Part shown: positions 8,733 through 16,700 of the stretch, piece by piece
Numbering within the stretch: the stretch's first letter is position 1
Layout of the letters: every line of letters starts with the position of its first letter
From: CAYLLT01 sp964591605
GTDB lineage: Bacteria > Planctomycetota > Phycisphaerae > UBA1845 > PWPN01
Length of the DNA: 24,083 nucleotides
Assembly: GCA_964591605.1 (NCBI GenBank)
Contig: CAZQEN010000079.1
Location: forward strand, 1-24,083
Reading direction: 5' to 3'
Notes under the pieces: generated by a model
Told to the model about the DNA's origin: nothing
The model's input: the letters and a program-made list of their open reading frames with translations, nothing else
The model's database searches: none
Translations under genes and position numbers: made by a program

Positions 8733-10070
8733 TTATGGTGCGGCATCTGTTGCTTTGTCCTCCACACGGTAGGCGATGGGCAGGGGCATGCCGTCCCAAC
8801 TGCATTCGAAGCCGATCACCGACTGGAAGTAATTGTAGTCGGGCATCCACCAGGGGCCCTGGCGGGACTGGTGGATGCTGACGACGCGGGTGTGGCGGCG
8901 GATGGCGCCGGCCTCGCGGAGCAGGCCGGTGAGCAGGTGGAAATCGCCGATGTCGGTGTGGTCTTTCTGGTCTTCGCCGGAGCAGGCGGTGAGCTCGTGG
9001 GCGAAGAGGGTGAATCGTTCGCGTTTGAGGACGTCGAGCGTGTCGGCGCGGGGGTAGGCGGTGTCGGTGCCGTAGTAGAGGGTGGCGCCGCGCCAGCGGG
9101 CGATGAAACAGAGCGGAGTGGCCCTGGGATCGTGTGTGGCCGCGACGGGGAGGACGCGGAGCGAGCCGGCCTGGACCTCGCGGCCGGGGGCGAGCTCGTG
9201 GATCACGATGCGGGATGTATCCTGCGGGCCGAGGGCCTTCTGCAATTCGCTGCACGCGCTGTGTCCGGCGTACACGTGGAGGGGGGCGAGGTTCTCAGCG
9301 GCGCGGGTGTGGGCCCAGGCGATGATCTCCGGCGTATCGAAGTGGTCGGCATGCGAGTGGGTGACGAAGACGTGCTCGACGTGTCGGGGCTCGTAGCCCC
9401 AGCGTTTCAGACGGCGGCGGGCGTTGGAGCCGAAATCGAAGACGGCGTCGGGCGGGATGAACATCATGCTGCGTTCGCGCTGGAAGGGTTTGTAGGGGCT
9501 TTCGTATCCATCGAAGTCGGCGGCTCCGGAGCCGATGATGCGGGCGGGGACGGCCTGCGTTCGGAATCCGAGATGCCGTTCGCAGAAGATCAGGTGCTCG
9601 AGGACTCGCTGGGGCGGCTGGATCCAGAGGTACTCGGTCATGACGCGCTGAAGGAGGTTGGCGACGCCGCGAACGGGCTCGGGGGCGCGGCCGTCAGGAT
9701 CGCGCTGCTCGTCGATCGTCTGGAGCATCAGGGCAGCGCGGGCGCGGACGGATTCGAAATAGGCGGTGTCGACGGTGAAGTCGAACTGCCGGCCGGTGGA
9801 GAGCTCGAGTCGATAGGCGCCGTCGGCCCAGTCGCGAGCAAGGAGGGTGATGTCGGAGCCGCGCGAGCTGCCTGACCAGATGGTCTGTTGCCAGGGGTCG
9901 ATGATCCGGGCCTCGACGGGATGGCCCTCGTGGGCGGGCTTTTCGCGGATCACGAGCCAGGAATTGGCGCGGATGGTCTTGCCCTCGGTGAGCAGGCTGA
10001 GGGGTGGTTGGGCCAGTGCGCTGGCGGCGACGATCAGGGGCGAAAGGATCAGACAGGCTGTTCTTGACAT
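8733..10070 (-). CDS. exported metallo-beta-lactamase-fold hydrolase
   Basis: A 445-residue protein with a Sec signal peptide (residues 1-20, cleavage after ALA). Residues about 25-105 look like a small beta domain; the MBL-fold domain occupies about 190-435. The metal motif H238-x-H240-x-D242-H243 (THSHADHFD) is intact, followed by a His in AATHDPRA, the Asp of YYGTDTAYP and a late His in VSIHQS, the set expected for a two-metal site of the tRNase Z/PhnP-like branch. It is therefore probably a periplasmic phosphodiesterase, lactonase or ester hydrolase; the substrate is unknown. The upstream in-frame extension is rejected because AGGAGG sits ten bases before the ATG at 10070 and a signal peptide begins there. 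It leads the operon with the lipoprotein and the MFS transporter, which suggests that its product, or the released moiety, is taken up. Confidence 0.87.
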   Translation of the reverse strand: MSRTACLILSPLIVAASALAQPPLSLLTEGKTIRANSWLVIREKPAHEGHPVEARIIDPWQQTIWSGSSRGSDITLLARDWADGAYRLELSTGRQFDFTVDTAYFESVRARAALMLQTIDEQRDPDGRAPEPVRGVANLLQRVMTEYLWIQPPQRVLEHLIFCERHLGFRTQAVPARIIGSGAADFDGYESPYKPFQRERSMMFIPPDAVFDFGSNARRRLKRWGYEPRHVEHVFVTHSHADHFDTPEIIAWAHTRAAENLAPLHVYAGHSACSELQKALGPQDTSRIVIHELAPGREVQAGSLRVLPVAATHDPRATPLCFIARWRGATLYYGTDTAYPRADTLDVLKRERFTLFAHELTACSGEDQKDHTDIGDFHLLTGLLREAGAIRRHTRVVSIHQSRQGPWWMPDYNYFQSVIGFECSWDGMPLPIAYRVEDKATDAAP

Positions 10071-10080
10071 CGGGTGTGGT

Positions 10081-10086
10081 CCTCCT
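10081..10086 (-). promoter_or_regulatory. ribosome binding site of the MBL-fold hydrolase gene
   Basis: AGGAGG on the minus strand, ten bases before the ATG at 10070; it supports this start, which also begins a signal peptide, over the longer open frame. Confidence 0.65.
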
Positions 10087-10214
10087 GCTGGTTTGTCTGC
10101 GGTGGCGAGGCAGTCATAACCGCTCGCTCTGGATGTGGCCAGCACCCCGAAGCCCGGCGGAGAGCGGGTCAGTCACCAGCCGGGGAGAGTTGTGCGTGCT
10201 CCCATCATCGACAG

Positions 10215-10241
10215 CCCACCCTTCGCTGCGCGAAGGATGGG
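10215..10241. repeat. 12-bp inverted repeat (hairpin) behind the DUF1080 gene
   Basis: Arms CCCACCCTTCGC and GCGAAGGATGGG pair with one mismatch around a TGC loop. It lies 73-99 bases after the stop of the DUF1080 gene (minus strand) and 145 or more bases before the hydrolase ATG, so it may end or attenuate the DUF1080 transcript. No T-run is present. It overlaps the first unit of the adjacent 19-bp repeat. Confidence 0.55.
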
Positions 10242-10310
10242 TCACCCGGCGAAGGACAGGCCATCCGGCCTCGGGAAGGAAGGATCGGCCACCTGGCGAA
10301 GAATGAGCCA
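10232..10310. repeat. degenerate tandem repeat of a 19-bp unit
   Basis: Units begin with GAAGGA and end with a GGCCACCCGGC-like half: 10232-10250, 10251-10269, 10279-10297 and a partial unit at 10298-10310, with nine extra bases after the second. Units 1 and 2 are contiguous. The array ends three bases before the stop codon of the DUF1080 gene on the minus strand. Confidence 0.65.
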
Positions 10311-10313
10311 GAT

Positions 10314-11747
10314 CTATTTGAGGGGGCGTATCTGGATGTTTCTGAAGCGCACTTTGATGGGGTTTTTGGTTTCGTGCATCTGCAATGCGATGATGCCCTC
10401 CTTGGGGAAGTCGTAGTCGGTGATGTCGCTCACGAGATAGCCGTTGAGCCAGGCGATGATGTGGTTGCCGTGGGCCAGGAGGCGGAGCTCGTTCCAGTCC
10501 TTTTCCCGGTTCATCTTCTTCATGTGGTCGGTGACCTGCTTGACGTTGACCCAGCCGTGGCCGCGGGCGTCGTAGACGGCGGCGGTGGGCGAGCCGGTGT
10601 CTTTGGCGGGGGCGAACTCGCACTGCGGGCCGTGGATGTGGACGCGGTCCTTCATGGGCTTGCATCCCGTACTGCCGCAGCCGGCTTTGGGGCACTTGAA
10701 GTCGGCGACATCTTCGGGGAGGTTGCGGGCGACTTCATTGCATTTGGTGCACTGGGGCGGGAAGCTGCAGCGGAAGAAGACGCCGCTGTTGCCCTGGTCG
10801 CTGTCGAACTTCATGTCGATCTTGAGCTCGAAATCATCGAGTTTGCGGTCAGTGGCGAGGTAGGCATAGGGGCTGGGCTTAACGAGCTCGCCGACGATCT
10901 GGCCGTCCTCGACGGTCCAGACGTTCTTTTCGCCCTGGGTGTGCCAGCCGTCGAGGTCCTTGCCGTTGAAGAGGCTCTTCCAGCCCGAGCCGTCGCCCAG
11001 GTCGGCGAGTCTGATCTTGCGGAAGCTGACGTGGACGGGCGGGGTTTTGCCGCTGTGGACCTGGAGGGCGATGATGCCGCTGCGGAGCTGGTGATCGTAG
11101 ATGTCCGAGATCTTCTGGCCGTTCAGCCAGGTCTGCAGGTGGTCGCCGATGGCCTGAATCTTGTAGTCGTTCCACTGTCCCATCGGTTTCTGGATGGATT
11201 TGACTTTCTGGGTGTCGGGCTTGCTGAGCCAGGCCCGGCCGCCGGGGCCTTCGTCGTAGATGCCGCCGGTGCCGCCGACCTTCTCATTGTCGGGGTCGAG
11301 GTCGGCCTGGTAACCGCACATGTCGTCGCCCAGGACGTGGCTGCGGAACTGGATGCCGGTGTTGCCGTGGTCGTCGAGTCTGCACTCAAACTCGAGGATG
11401 AAGTCGGCGACGGGCTTTTCGTAGATGAGCCAGCCGTATTTGCCGTCGCCGGTCTGGCCGATGATGGCCTGGTCAGCGACGGTCCATTTTCCGCCGCCGA
11501 TGGGTTTCCAGCCGTCGAGGGTTTTGCCATCGAAGATGGACCTGGCGGCGGGGATCAGGCCGGGTTCGCCGTGGGGCAGGTTGACCGACTTGCCTCCGGG
11601 CTGGTCGGCGGCGGAGAGCGGCACGGTCAGCCCGAGGACGAGCGCCGATGTTGCGAGGAGGCCTCTGCGTCGTGTGCGGAGAGGGGCGGATCGCTGGCGC
11701 TGCGCGGCGTGAGACTCGTTGAACATCGGGAAACGTGTGTCGGACAT
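10314..11747 (-). CDS. exported protein with two DUF1080 (3-keto-disaccharide hydrolase-like) domains
   Basis: A 477-residue protein. The N-terminus carries TRRRGLLATSALVLGL (residues 25-40), a twin-arginine or Sec type export signal. Two concanavalin-like DUF1080 domains follow: about 70-247 beginning with IFDGKTLDGW, and about 258-475 beginning with LFNGKDLDGW; both contain the GN(T/S)G(I/V)xFR strand and end with an RFRxIxI-type strand. Known members hydrolyse or bind 3-keto-disaccharides and are very abundant in planctomycetes. The second domain has an unusual cysteine-rich insertion (C327, C333-x2-C336, C352, C357, C362, then C376) between its VFFR strand and the VHIHGPQ strand; this could bind zinc or form disulfides outside the cell. 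The ATG at 11747 has GAGGAG eight bases upstream. It lies upstream of the hydrolase-lipoprotein-transporter operon on the same strand but is separated by 243 bp with a hairpin. Confidence 0.93.
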   Translation of the reverse strand: MSDTRFPMFNESHAAQRQRSAPLRTRRRGLLATSALVLGLTVPLSAADQPGGKSVNLPHGEPGLIPAARSIFDGKTLDGWKPIGGGKWTVADQAIIGQTGDGKYGWLIYEKPVADFILEFECRLDDHGNTGIQFRSHVLGDDMCGYQADLDPDNEKVGGTGGIYDEGPGGRAWLSKPDTQKVKSIQKPMGQWNDYKIQAIGDHLQTWLNGQKISDIYDHQLRSGIIALQVHSGKTPPVHVSFRKIRLADLGDGSGWKSLFNGKDLDGWHTQGEKNVWTVEDGQIVGELVKPSPYAYLATDRKLDDFELKIDMKFDSDQGNSGVFFRCSFPPQCTKCNEVARNLPEDVADFKCPKAGCGSTGCKPMKDRVHIHGPQCEFAPAKDTGSPTAAVYDARGHGWVNVKQVTDHMKKMNREKDWNELRLLAHGNHIIAWLNGYLVSDITDYDFPKEGIIALQMHETKNPIKVRFRNIQIRPLK

Positions 11748-11795
11748 GAAGCGTTCTCCTCAAGGGTCGGCCGGCAGCGGGCGGTCGCTGCGGGA

Positions 11796-11841
11796 TGCCT
11801 GCCCATGGCAGGCAGAATAGCCGAACGGACGATGGGAGCAA
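11796..11841 (-). promoter_or_regulatory. candidate promoter with overlapping inverted repeat, DUF1080 gene
   Basis: On the minus strand TTGCTC (11836-11841) and TATTCT (11814-11819) are 16 bp apart, a fair sigma-70-type promoter for the DUF1080 gene. The predicted start of transcription (near 11807) lies inside a perfect inverted repeat, TGCCTGCC-CAT-GGCAGGCA (11796-11814). It could be an operator, a 5'-end hairpin, or a terminator for the upstream pseudopilin-like gene. Confidence 0.4.
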
Positions 11842-11881
11842 GCGGACTCGCGTCTGCGGCGTACAGGAGATGGGCGGAAGG

Positions 11882-12817
11882 TTATTCGCAGCCGGGGCCG
11901 TTGGTGTGCTGGCCGCCGGCTGGGTAGTTGGCGGAGCATTTGTACTTGGGCATCTGGTTCCAGGCGCGGATCTTCCAGGGCCGGGGGGTGAATCGCGAGT
12001 TGAAGGGAGCGATCTGGATCATCCAGGCTTCGAAGGGGTGGGTGGATCGGTTCTCGGGATAGCGCACTCTGGGCCTGGGGCTGCGCGAGCCGGGCCCGCG
12101 GGGGAAGTACTGGGCTTCCGAGTGGCCGTCAAAGAAGGCGACCGTGGCCCTGCCCAGATGGCGGTCGGCGAATAGATCGGGTTCGCCGAAACCGTCGTCG
12201 ACGGAGTAGGAATTGATTCCGTTCTCCTCGTCTTCGTCGAGGAACTGGATGGCGAAGGAAGGGTGCTTGACCGAATCCATGAGGGGTGGGAGGCCGTTGC
12301 GGCCGTTGGCGCCCTTCATGGCCATGGCGACGTTTTCCGGGGTCGAATAGCTCAGTTTTCCGTTGGAGTTCTCGGAGGCGGGGCACTTGAGCAGTTTCTC
12401 ATCGTGGTAATAGCGCCAGAGGCGGCCGTTGCGGGGGACCTTTTTCCAGAATTGGGTCGAGCCGATGTTCTGGCTGGTGATGACGACGGTCCAGGTGCCG
12501 GACCAGGTGAGCCAGTCGTTGCGGGCGCCGGTTTCGTAGCTTCCGTAGAAGGGGGCGTCGTTGACGCCGGTTCCGGGCAGGCGGTCGCGGAAGTCGCCCT
12601 TGTACATGAGGGCGGCGCGCATGAGCTGGCCGATCTGCGTGCTGCAGACGACCGTTTTGGCCTGGGCCCGGGCGCGGCTGAGGGAGGGAATGAGGACGGC
12701 GACGAGCAGCGCGATGATAGCGACGACGACGAGGACCTCGATGAGCGTGAACGCCCGGAGCGGCGGCACTCGCGGAGAACGTTCAGGCCTGGAACTGCGG
12801 ATACGAACCAGCATCAT
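11882..12817 (-). CDS. prepilin-type N-terminal cleavage/methylation protein with H-x9-DG motif
   Basis: A 311-residue pseudopilin-like protein. The N-terminus has a basic leader and the type IV prepilin signature A22|FTLIEVLVVV with Glu at mature position 5, then a long hydrophobic helix (about 23-44), so a prepilin peptidase should cleave before Phe23. Near the C-terminus H220-x9-D230-G231 (HLGRATVAFFDG) matches the H-X9-DG motif family that is greatly expanded in planctomycetes. The middle part with RLWRYYHDEKLLKCPAS is also typical. These proteins resemble type II secretion pseudopilins; their function is not established. It stands alone, without other gsp/pil genes. Two adjacent ATGs (12817, 12814) are possible; GAGGT fits the second slightly better. 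A good promoter lies just upstream. Confidence 0.92.
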   Translation of the reverse strand: MMLVRIRSSRPERSPRVPPLRAFTLIEVLVVVAIIALLVAVLIPSLSRARAQAKTVVCSTQIGQLMRAALMYKGDFRDRLPGTGVNDAPFYGSYETGARNDWLTWSGTWTVVITSQNIGSTQFWKKVPRNGRLWRYYHDEKLLKCPASENSNGKLSYSTPENVAMAMKGANGRNGLPPLMDSVKHPSFAIQFLDEDEENGINSYSVDDGFGEPDLFADRHLGRATVAFFDGHSEAQYFPRGPGSRSPRPRVRYPENRSTHPFEAWMIQIAPFNSRFTPRPWKIRAWNQMPKYKCSANYPAGGQHTNGPGCE

Positions 12818-12844
12818 CGCACCTCAGGACGCGTCATATTGTTC

Positions 12845-12873
12845 AGGATAGCGCGTCGGGGCCGGCAACTCAA
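12845..12873 (-). promoter_or_regulatory. candidate sigma-70 promoter of the pseudopilin-like gene
   Basis: Minus strand TTGAGT (12868-12873) and TATCCT (12845-12850) are separated by exactly 17 bp. The predicted transcript start is about 20 bases before the ATG. Four of six bases match in each box. Confidence 0.5.
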
Positions 12874-12914
12874 GCGCTGGTGGTTGGGGGTTCTGCGGGG
12901 GTGTGGCCAATATT

Positions 12915-12941
12915 CCGGGAGACAGCCTGTGGGTCTCCCGG
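12915..12941. repeat. perfect 9-bp inverted repeat
   Basis: CCGGGAGAC and GTCTCCCGG surround a nine-base loop. It lies in the 261-bp gap between the VanZ gene end and the pseudopilin-like gene start, both on the minus strand, and may act as a terminator of the VanZ transcript, though no T-run follows. Confidence 0.5.
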
Positions 12942-12991
12942 CGCGTCGGGACCGGGCGGGACCTGGATGGGCGACGCACTCACCCCTTCGC

Positions 12992-13016
12992 AGGTCCTGC
13001 CCGGCAGGCAGGACCT
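12992..13016. repeat. perfect 10-bp inverted repeat
   Basis: AGGTCCTGCC and GGCAGGACCT surround a five-base loop (CGGCA). It lies 63-87 bases behind the VanZ stop codon on the minus strand. A GGCAGG core is shared with the inverted repeat at 11796-11814, so it may belong to a dispersed hairpin family. Confidence 0.55.
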
Positions 13017-13078
13017 ACGGGACCGCACCCGAAGAGTTGCCATGCCCTTCTTCGGTGGAGGGGCGCGGGCGGGCGGGG

Positions 13079-13486
13079 TTAGAGGAGGGAGCGGGCCGCA
13101 CGGCGGGACTCGTAGAGGCCTGCGAGGAGGAGGCCGAAGGCCAGTCCGCAGACATCGAGGATCCAGTCCTCGAAGTCGGGGGTACGGCCGACGACGCCCT
13201 GGGTGATTTCGTCGAAAGCGGCGTAGGCGGCGCCTCCGAGCAGCAGGTACAGGGCGGCGGTGCGGGTCAGGCGGCGGGCGTGGCTGTGGAGCATCCAGGT
13301 CCAGACGAGGACCCAGCCGGCGAAGGCGAAGAAGTGGACGTACTTGTCGGGGTCCTTGATGAACCAGCCACCCGGCGGTTCCCAGCGGTCGATGCCGGGC
13401 AGGTGGGTCATGAGGAACATGAGGGCCCAGTAGACCAGCAGGAGCCAGGAGCGGGCGCGGGCAGGGATGAGGGGCGACGGCGGCAT
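13079..13486 (-). CDS. VanZ-family membrane protein
   Basis: A small 135-residue inner-membrane protein with four hydrophobic segments (about 13-28, 49-66, 76-93 and 107-126). The family hallmarks are present: DKYVHFFAFAGW at the second helix and the DEITQ...R..D..D...D..G pattern (DEITQGVVGRTPDFEDWILDVCG) before the last helix. VanZ was first named for low-level teicoplanin resistance, but most family members in other bacteria have no known function, and resistance should not be assumed. It is about the usual size. No ribosome-binding site is obvious before the ATG at 13486. It is divergent from the GH116 gene, with an 8-bp polypurine repeat between them. Confidence 0.88.
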   Translation of the reverse strand: MPPSPLIPARARSWLLLVYWALMFLMTHLPGIDRWEPPGGWFIKDPDKYVHFFAFAGWVLVWTWMLHSHARRLTRTAALYLLLGGAAYAAFDEITQGVVGRTPDFEDWILDVCGLAFGLLLAGLYESRRAARSLL

Positions 13487-13526
13487 CGCAGCAGTCTAGC
13501 GGAGGGACGGCGGGGGGCAACGGGGT

Positions 13527-13630
13527 GGGGGAAAGTGAGAAAGTGAGAAGCTGAGAAAGTGGGAGAGTGAAAAGGTGAGAACGCGAGAACGTGAGAATGG
13601 GCGAAGGTGACGGAGTGAGAACGTGAAAAG
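13527..13630 (+). repeat. exact-phase 8-bp polypurine tandem repeat
   Basis: Thirteen consecutive 8-base units with consensus GTGAGAAN run from 13527 to 13630 without a single insertion or deletion; individual units differ by one to four substitutions (for example GTGAGAAA, GTGAGAAG, CTGAGAAA, GTGAAAAG, GCGAGAAC). Further AG-rich sequence follows to about 13650. It lies between the divergent VanZ and GH116 genes. The remainder of this 282-bp gap holds a TTGACA box at 13689 without a convincing -10. Confidence 0.8.
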
Positions 13631-13768
13631 AGAGCGGAGAGGAGGGTAAGAACAATGGAGGGACGCGTGAGGGGGCGGGATCCGATGGTTGACAAGTGGG
13701 GGTTGGCGTTTCAGGCTTAGGCTGCATGAGGATGCACGACAGGGGACGTACAACGCTGAGGTGATGCG

Positions 13769-16700
13769 ATGAGTGAGTGCGGGCGCGACTGCTCATGTAA
13801 GGGTGTGGTCCACGGCGGCGGTCCGGGAGCGGGGGCGCCGAGCCGGCGGGATGTGCTGCGGATCGGGCTGGGGACGGCGGGGCTGCTGGCGGGGGCGTCG
13901 CGGGGGCGGGCGGCGGAGGGGGACATACCGCCGTCGTGCAAGGTGCCGCCGGGCAGGGAATGGTTTGACGAACTGATCAAGCCGGGTGAGCCGATCGTGT
14001 ATCGCGGGGAGGGTCTGGCGAACCTCCTGTTTCCTCTCGGGGGGATCGGGACGGGGACGATCTGGCTCAACGGGGCGGGCCGGCTCGTGAACTGGCAGAT
14101 CTTCAACAACATCCAGAAGAATTCGCTGGTGGATGACAGCTTTTTCGCAGTGCGGGTGCAGGAGGAGGGCCGCGATCCGGTGGTGCGCGTGCTGCAGACG
14201 GCGGGGGTGCGGCCGCTGGCGCCGGTGGAGTCGCTGGAGATCCTGGGGCGGTATCCGGTTGCCACGGTGCGCTGCGCGGACCGCGATCTGCCGGTCGAGA
14301 TCGAGATGGAGGCGTGGAACCCGTTGATTCCGCTCAACGAGCGGGATTCGGCGATTCCATGCGCGATATTCACGCTCCGCGCGCGGAATACGGGGGCGCG
14401 GCCGGTGCGGGTGTCGTTTCTGGGGAGCGTGCAGAACGCGGTGGGTCATAGGGGGGCGGGGGCCTCGAACGGGACGTCGCATCCGACGTATGGTGGTAAC
14501 CGGAACCGGCTGGTGCAGGGGGAGCGGTTTTCGGCGGTGGCGATGGCGGCGGAGCCGGGCAAGCCGGCGGAGATGCGGCCGGGGGTGGAACTGCTGGTCG
14601 ATCATCATGAGCTGCCGGCGATCGACGAGGCGCCGGTGATCGGGCTGAGCCTGACGAGCGTGGGGCTGCCGCCCAGCAAGGCGGCGGTGCCGGTGGTGTA
14701 CTGGCTGGCCAGCGGGGACCTGCGGCAGCTCGGGGGCTCGGCGCTGAGCGAGATCGTCGAAGGGGTGCGGGAGCGCGGGGCGATGCTGCTGCTCTCGGGG
14801 GTGGCGAACCCGTTGATGGAGAAGGTGTCGGCGACGGCTCCGGGCGGCAAGCGACGGCTGGAGACGGTGTTCGAGTCATTCGATTCGGAGAGTTTCGGCA
14901 AGTGGACGGCGTCGGGGGATGCGATGCGTCGGCCGCGGGCGGGGGCGGTCGGGAACCAGAATCCGGTGAGCGGGTTTCTGGGGATGGGGCTGGTCAACAG
15001 CTACGAGGGCCATGACAACCTGCAGGGGACGCTGACGTCGCCGCGGTTCGTGATCCAGCAGCCTTACATTTCGTTCCTGATCGGCGGGGGGCAGCGGGCG
15101 GATTGCGCGGTGAGGCTGAAGGTTGAAGGGAAGGAGGTGTTGAAAGCGAGCGGCAAGAATGCGGAGCGGCTCGAACGCGTGGATTGGGACGTCTCCCGCT
15201 GGATGCACCAGGAAGCGGAGATCGAAGTGATCGACCAGGGGGGCGGGGGATGGGGGCACGTTCTGGTGGACGATATCCGGTTCGGGAATCTCCCGGTTTC
15301 GGCGGTCACCGAGGATGAGGCCCATGCGTGGAATGCGATGCTGGAGGACGCGGGCAGGAGCGCGGCGATGACCGCGGCGGGTTACGGGCGCGGGAAGGTG
15401 ATGCTGGTGCCGGTGGAACTGGGCGGGACGAAACCGGGCGTGGACCGGCTGCTGCAGCGGGACAAGGTCCTGGAGCTGGTGGCCTCGCTGGCGGGGGTGA
15501 CGTACCAGCCGGCGACAGGCCGGCCGCCGACGGCGCCGTCGTTCGGGACGATGTGCCTGGCGACAGCGGATGCGAATGCGACCTGGCGGCCGGAGTGGAC
15601 GAACCGCGAGGAGCTGATCGAGCAGTGGAGCAGGACCGGGCAGCTCCATACGGGGCCGGTGAGCGCCGCGGAGATGCGGCCGCCGACGCCCGCGGGCGAG
15701 ACGGTGAATGCAGCGCTGAGCGTGGAGCGCAGCCTGCCGTCCGGGCAGGCGGGCGAGGCGACGTTCGTGCTCGCGTGGCACTTCCCGCACCAGTATTACC
15801 CGCAGAACAGTTGGAAGCAGGCGGGCAACCCGGCGATCGAAGTCGGGAACATGTACGCGAACTGGTTCCCGGACGCGACGGCGGTGGCGACGCAGGTGCT
15901 GCGGAACCTGGAGGGGCTGCGGAGCGGGACGATGGACTACGTGCGGGCGATGTTCGACACGACGCTGCCGCAGTATCTCGTGGACGCGGCGGCGGCGAAC
16001 GTGTCGATCCTGCGCGGGCCGACGTGCTTCTGGACGAAGGACGGGACGTTTTACGGGTTCGAGGGATGCAACTGGGAGGGCGGCGGGTGCTGCCCGATGA
16101 ACTGCAACCACGTGTGGAACTACGAGCAGACGCTGGCGAAGGTGTGGCCGGCGCTCGAGCGGAACATGCGGGTGACCGAGCTGGACTATCACCTGGCCAG
16201 GGATGGCGGGATTCACCACCGGGTTGAGGTTCCGCGGACCAGGCCGGAGAAGCGGAACATGCCGGTGGCCGACGGGCAGTGCGGGGCGGTTCTGAAGGCG
16301 TACCGGGAGCACCTGCAGTCGCCGGACCGGCGGTTCCTCGACGACCACTGGGAGAAGATCAGGCAGGCGATGGACTATGCGATCTCGGCGTGGGATTCGG
16401 ACGCCGACGGGATCATGGACAAGCCGCAGTTCAACACGTACGACCGGGTGATCTACGGACAGAACACGTTCATCAGCTCGCTCTATCTGGCGGCGCTGCG
16501 GGCGGCGGAGGAGATGGCCAGGCTCTCGAAGGACGGCGATGCGGCGAAGCGTTATCGCGACCTGTTCGAGCGCGGACGCGACCAGATCGCCAGAACGCTG
16601 TTCGACGGCGAGTACTACATCCAGAAGGCAGACAACATCAATCTGGGGTACGGTACGGGCTGCCTGTCGGACCAGGTGGTGGGTCAATGGTGGGCGCGGG

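Noticed and set aside
7759..9255. 498-codon Arg/Pro/His-rich frame overlapping the hydrolase and lipoprotein genes on the same strand
   Set aside because: Spans two better supported genes in another frame and has no recognisable fold or start signal.
10074..11927. 617-codon open frame on the plus strand opposite the DUF1080 gene
   Set aside because: Val/Ala/Asp/Gly-rich mirror of a recognised gene, with no family motif.
13079..13486. VanZ as an antibiotic resistance gene
   Set aside because: No vanA-type genes are nearby, and most VanZ-family proteins outside that cluster have no shown resistance role.
13527..13630. CRISPR array
   Set aside because: The period is only eight bases with no spacers and no cas genes.
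13689..13723. TTGACA box as promoter of the GH116 gene
   Set aside because: The -35 is perfect, but no acceptable -10 exists at 16-18 bp; the nearest TAGGCT is 23 bp away.
16061..16129. Cys-rich loop after the GH116 nucleophile (C767, C774, C775, C779) as a novel metal site
   Set aside because: As I recall, bacterial GH116 members commonly have cysteines before the HVWNY motif, so it is probably ordinary for the family.
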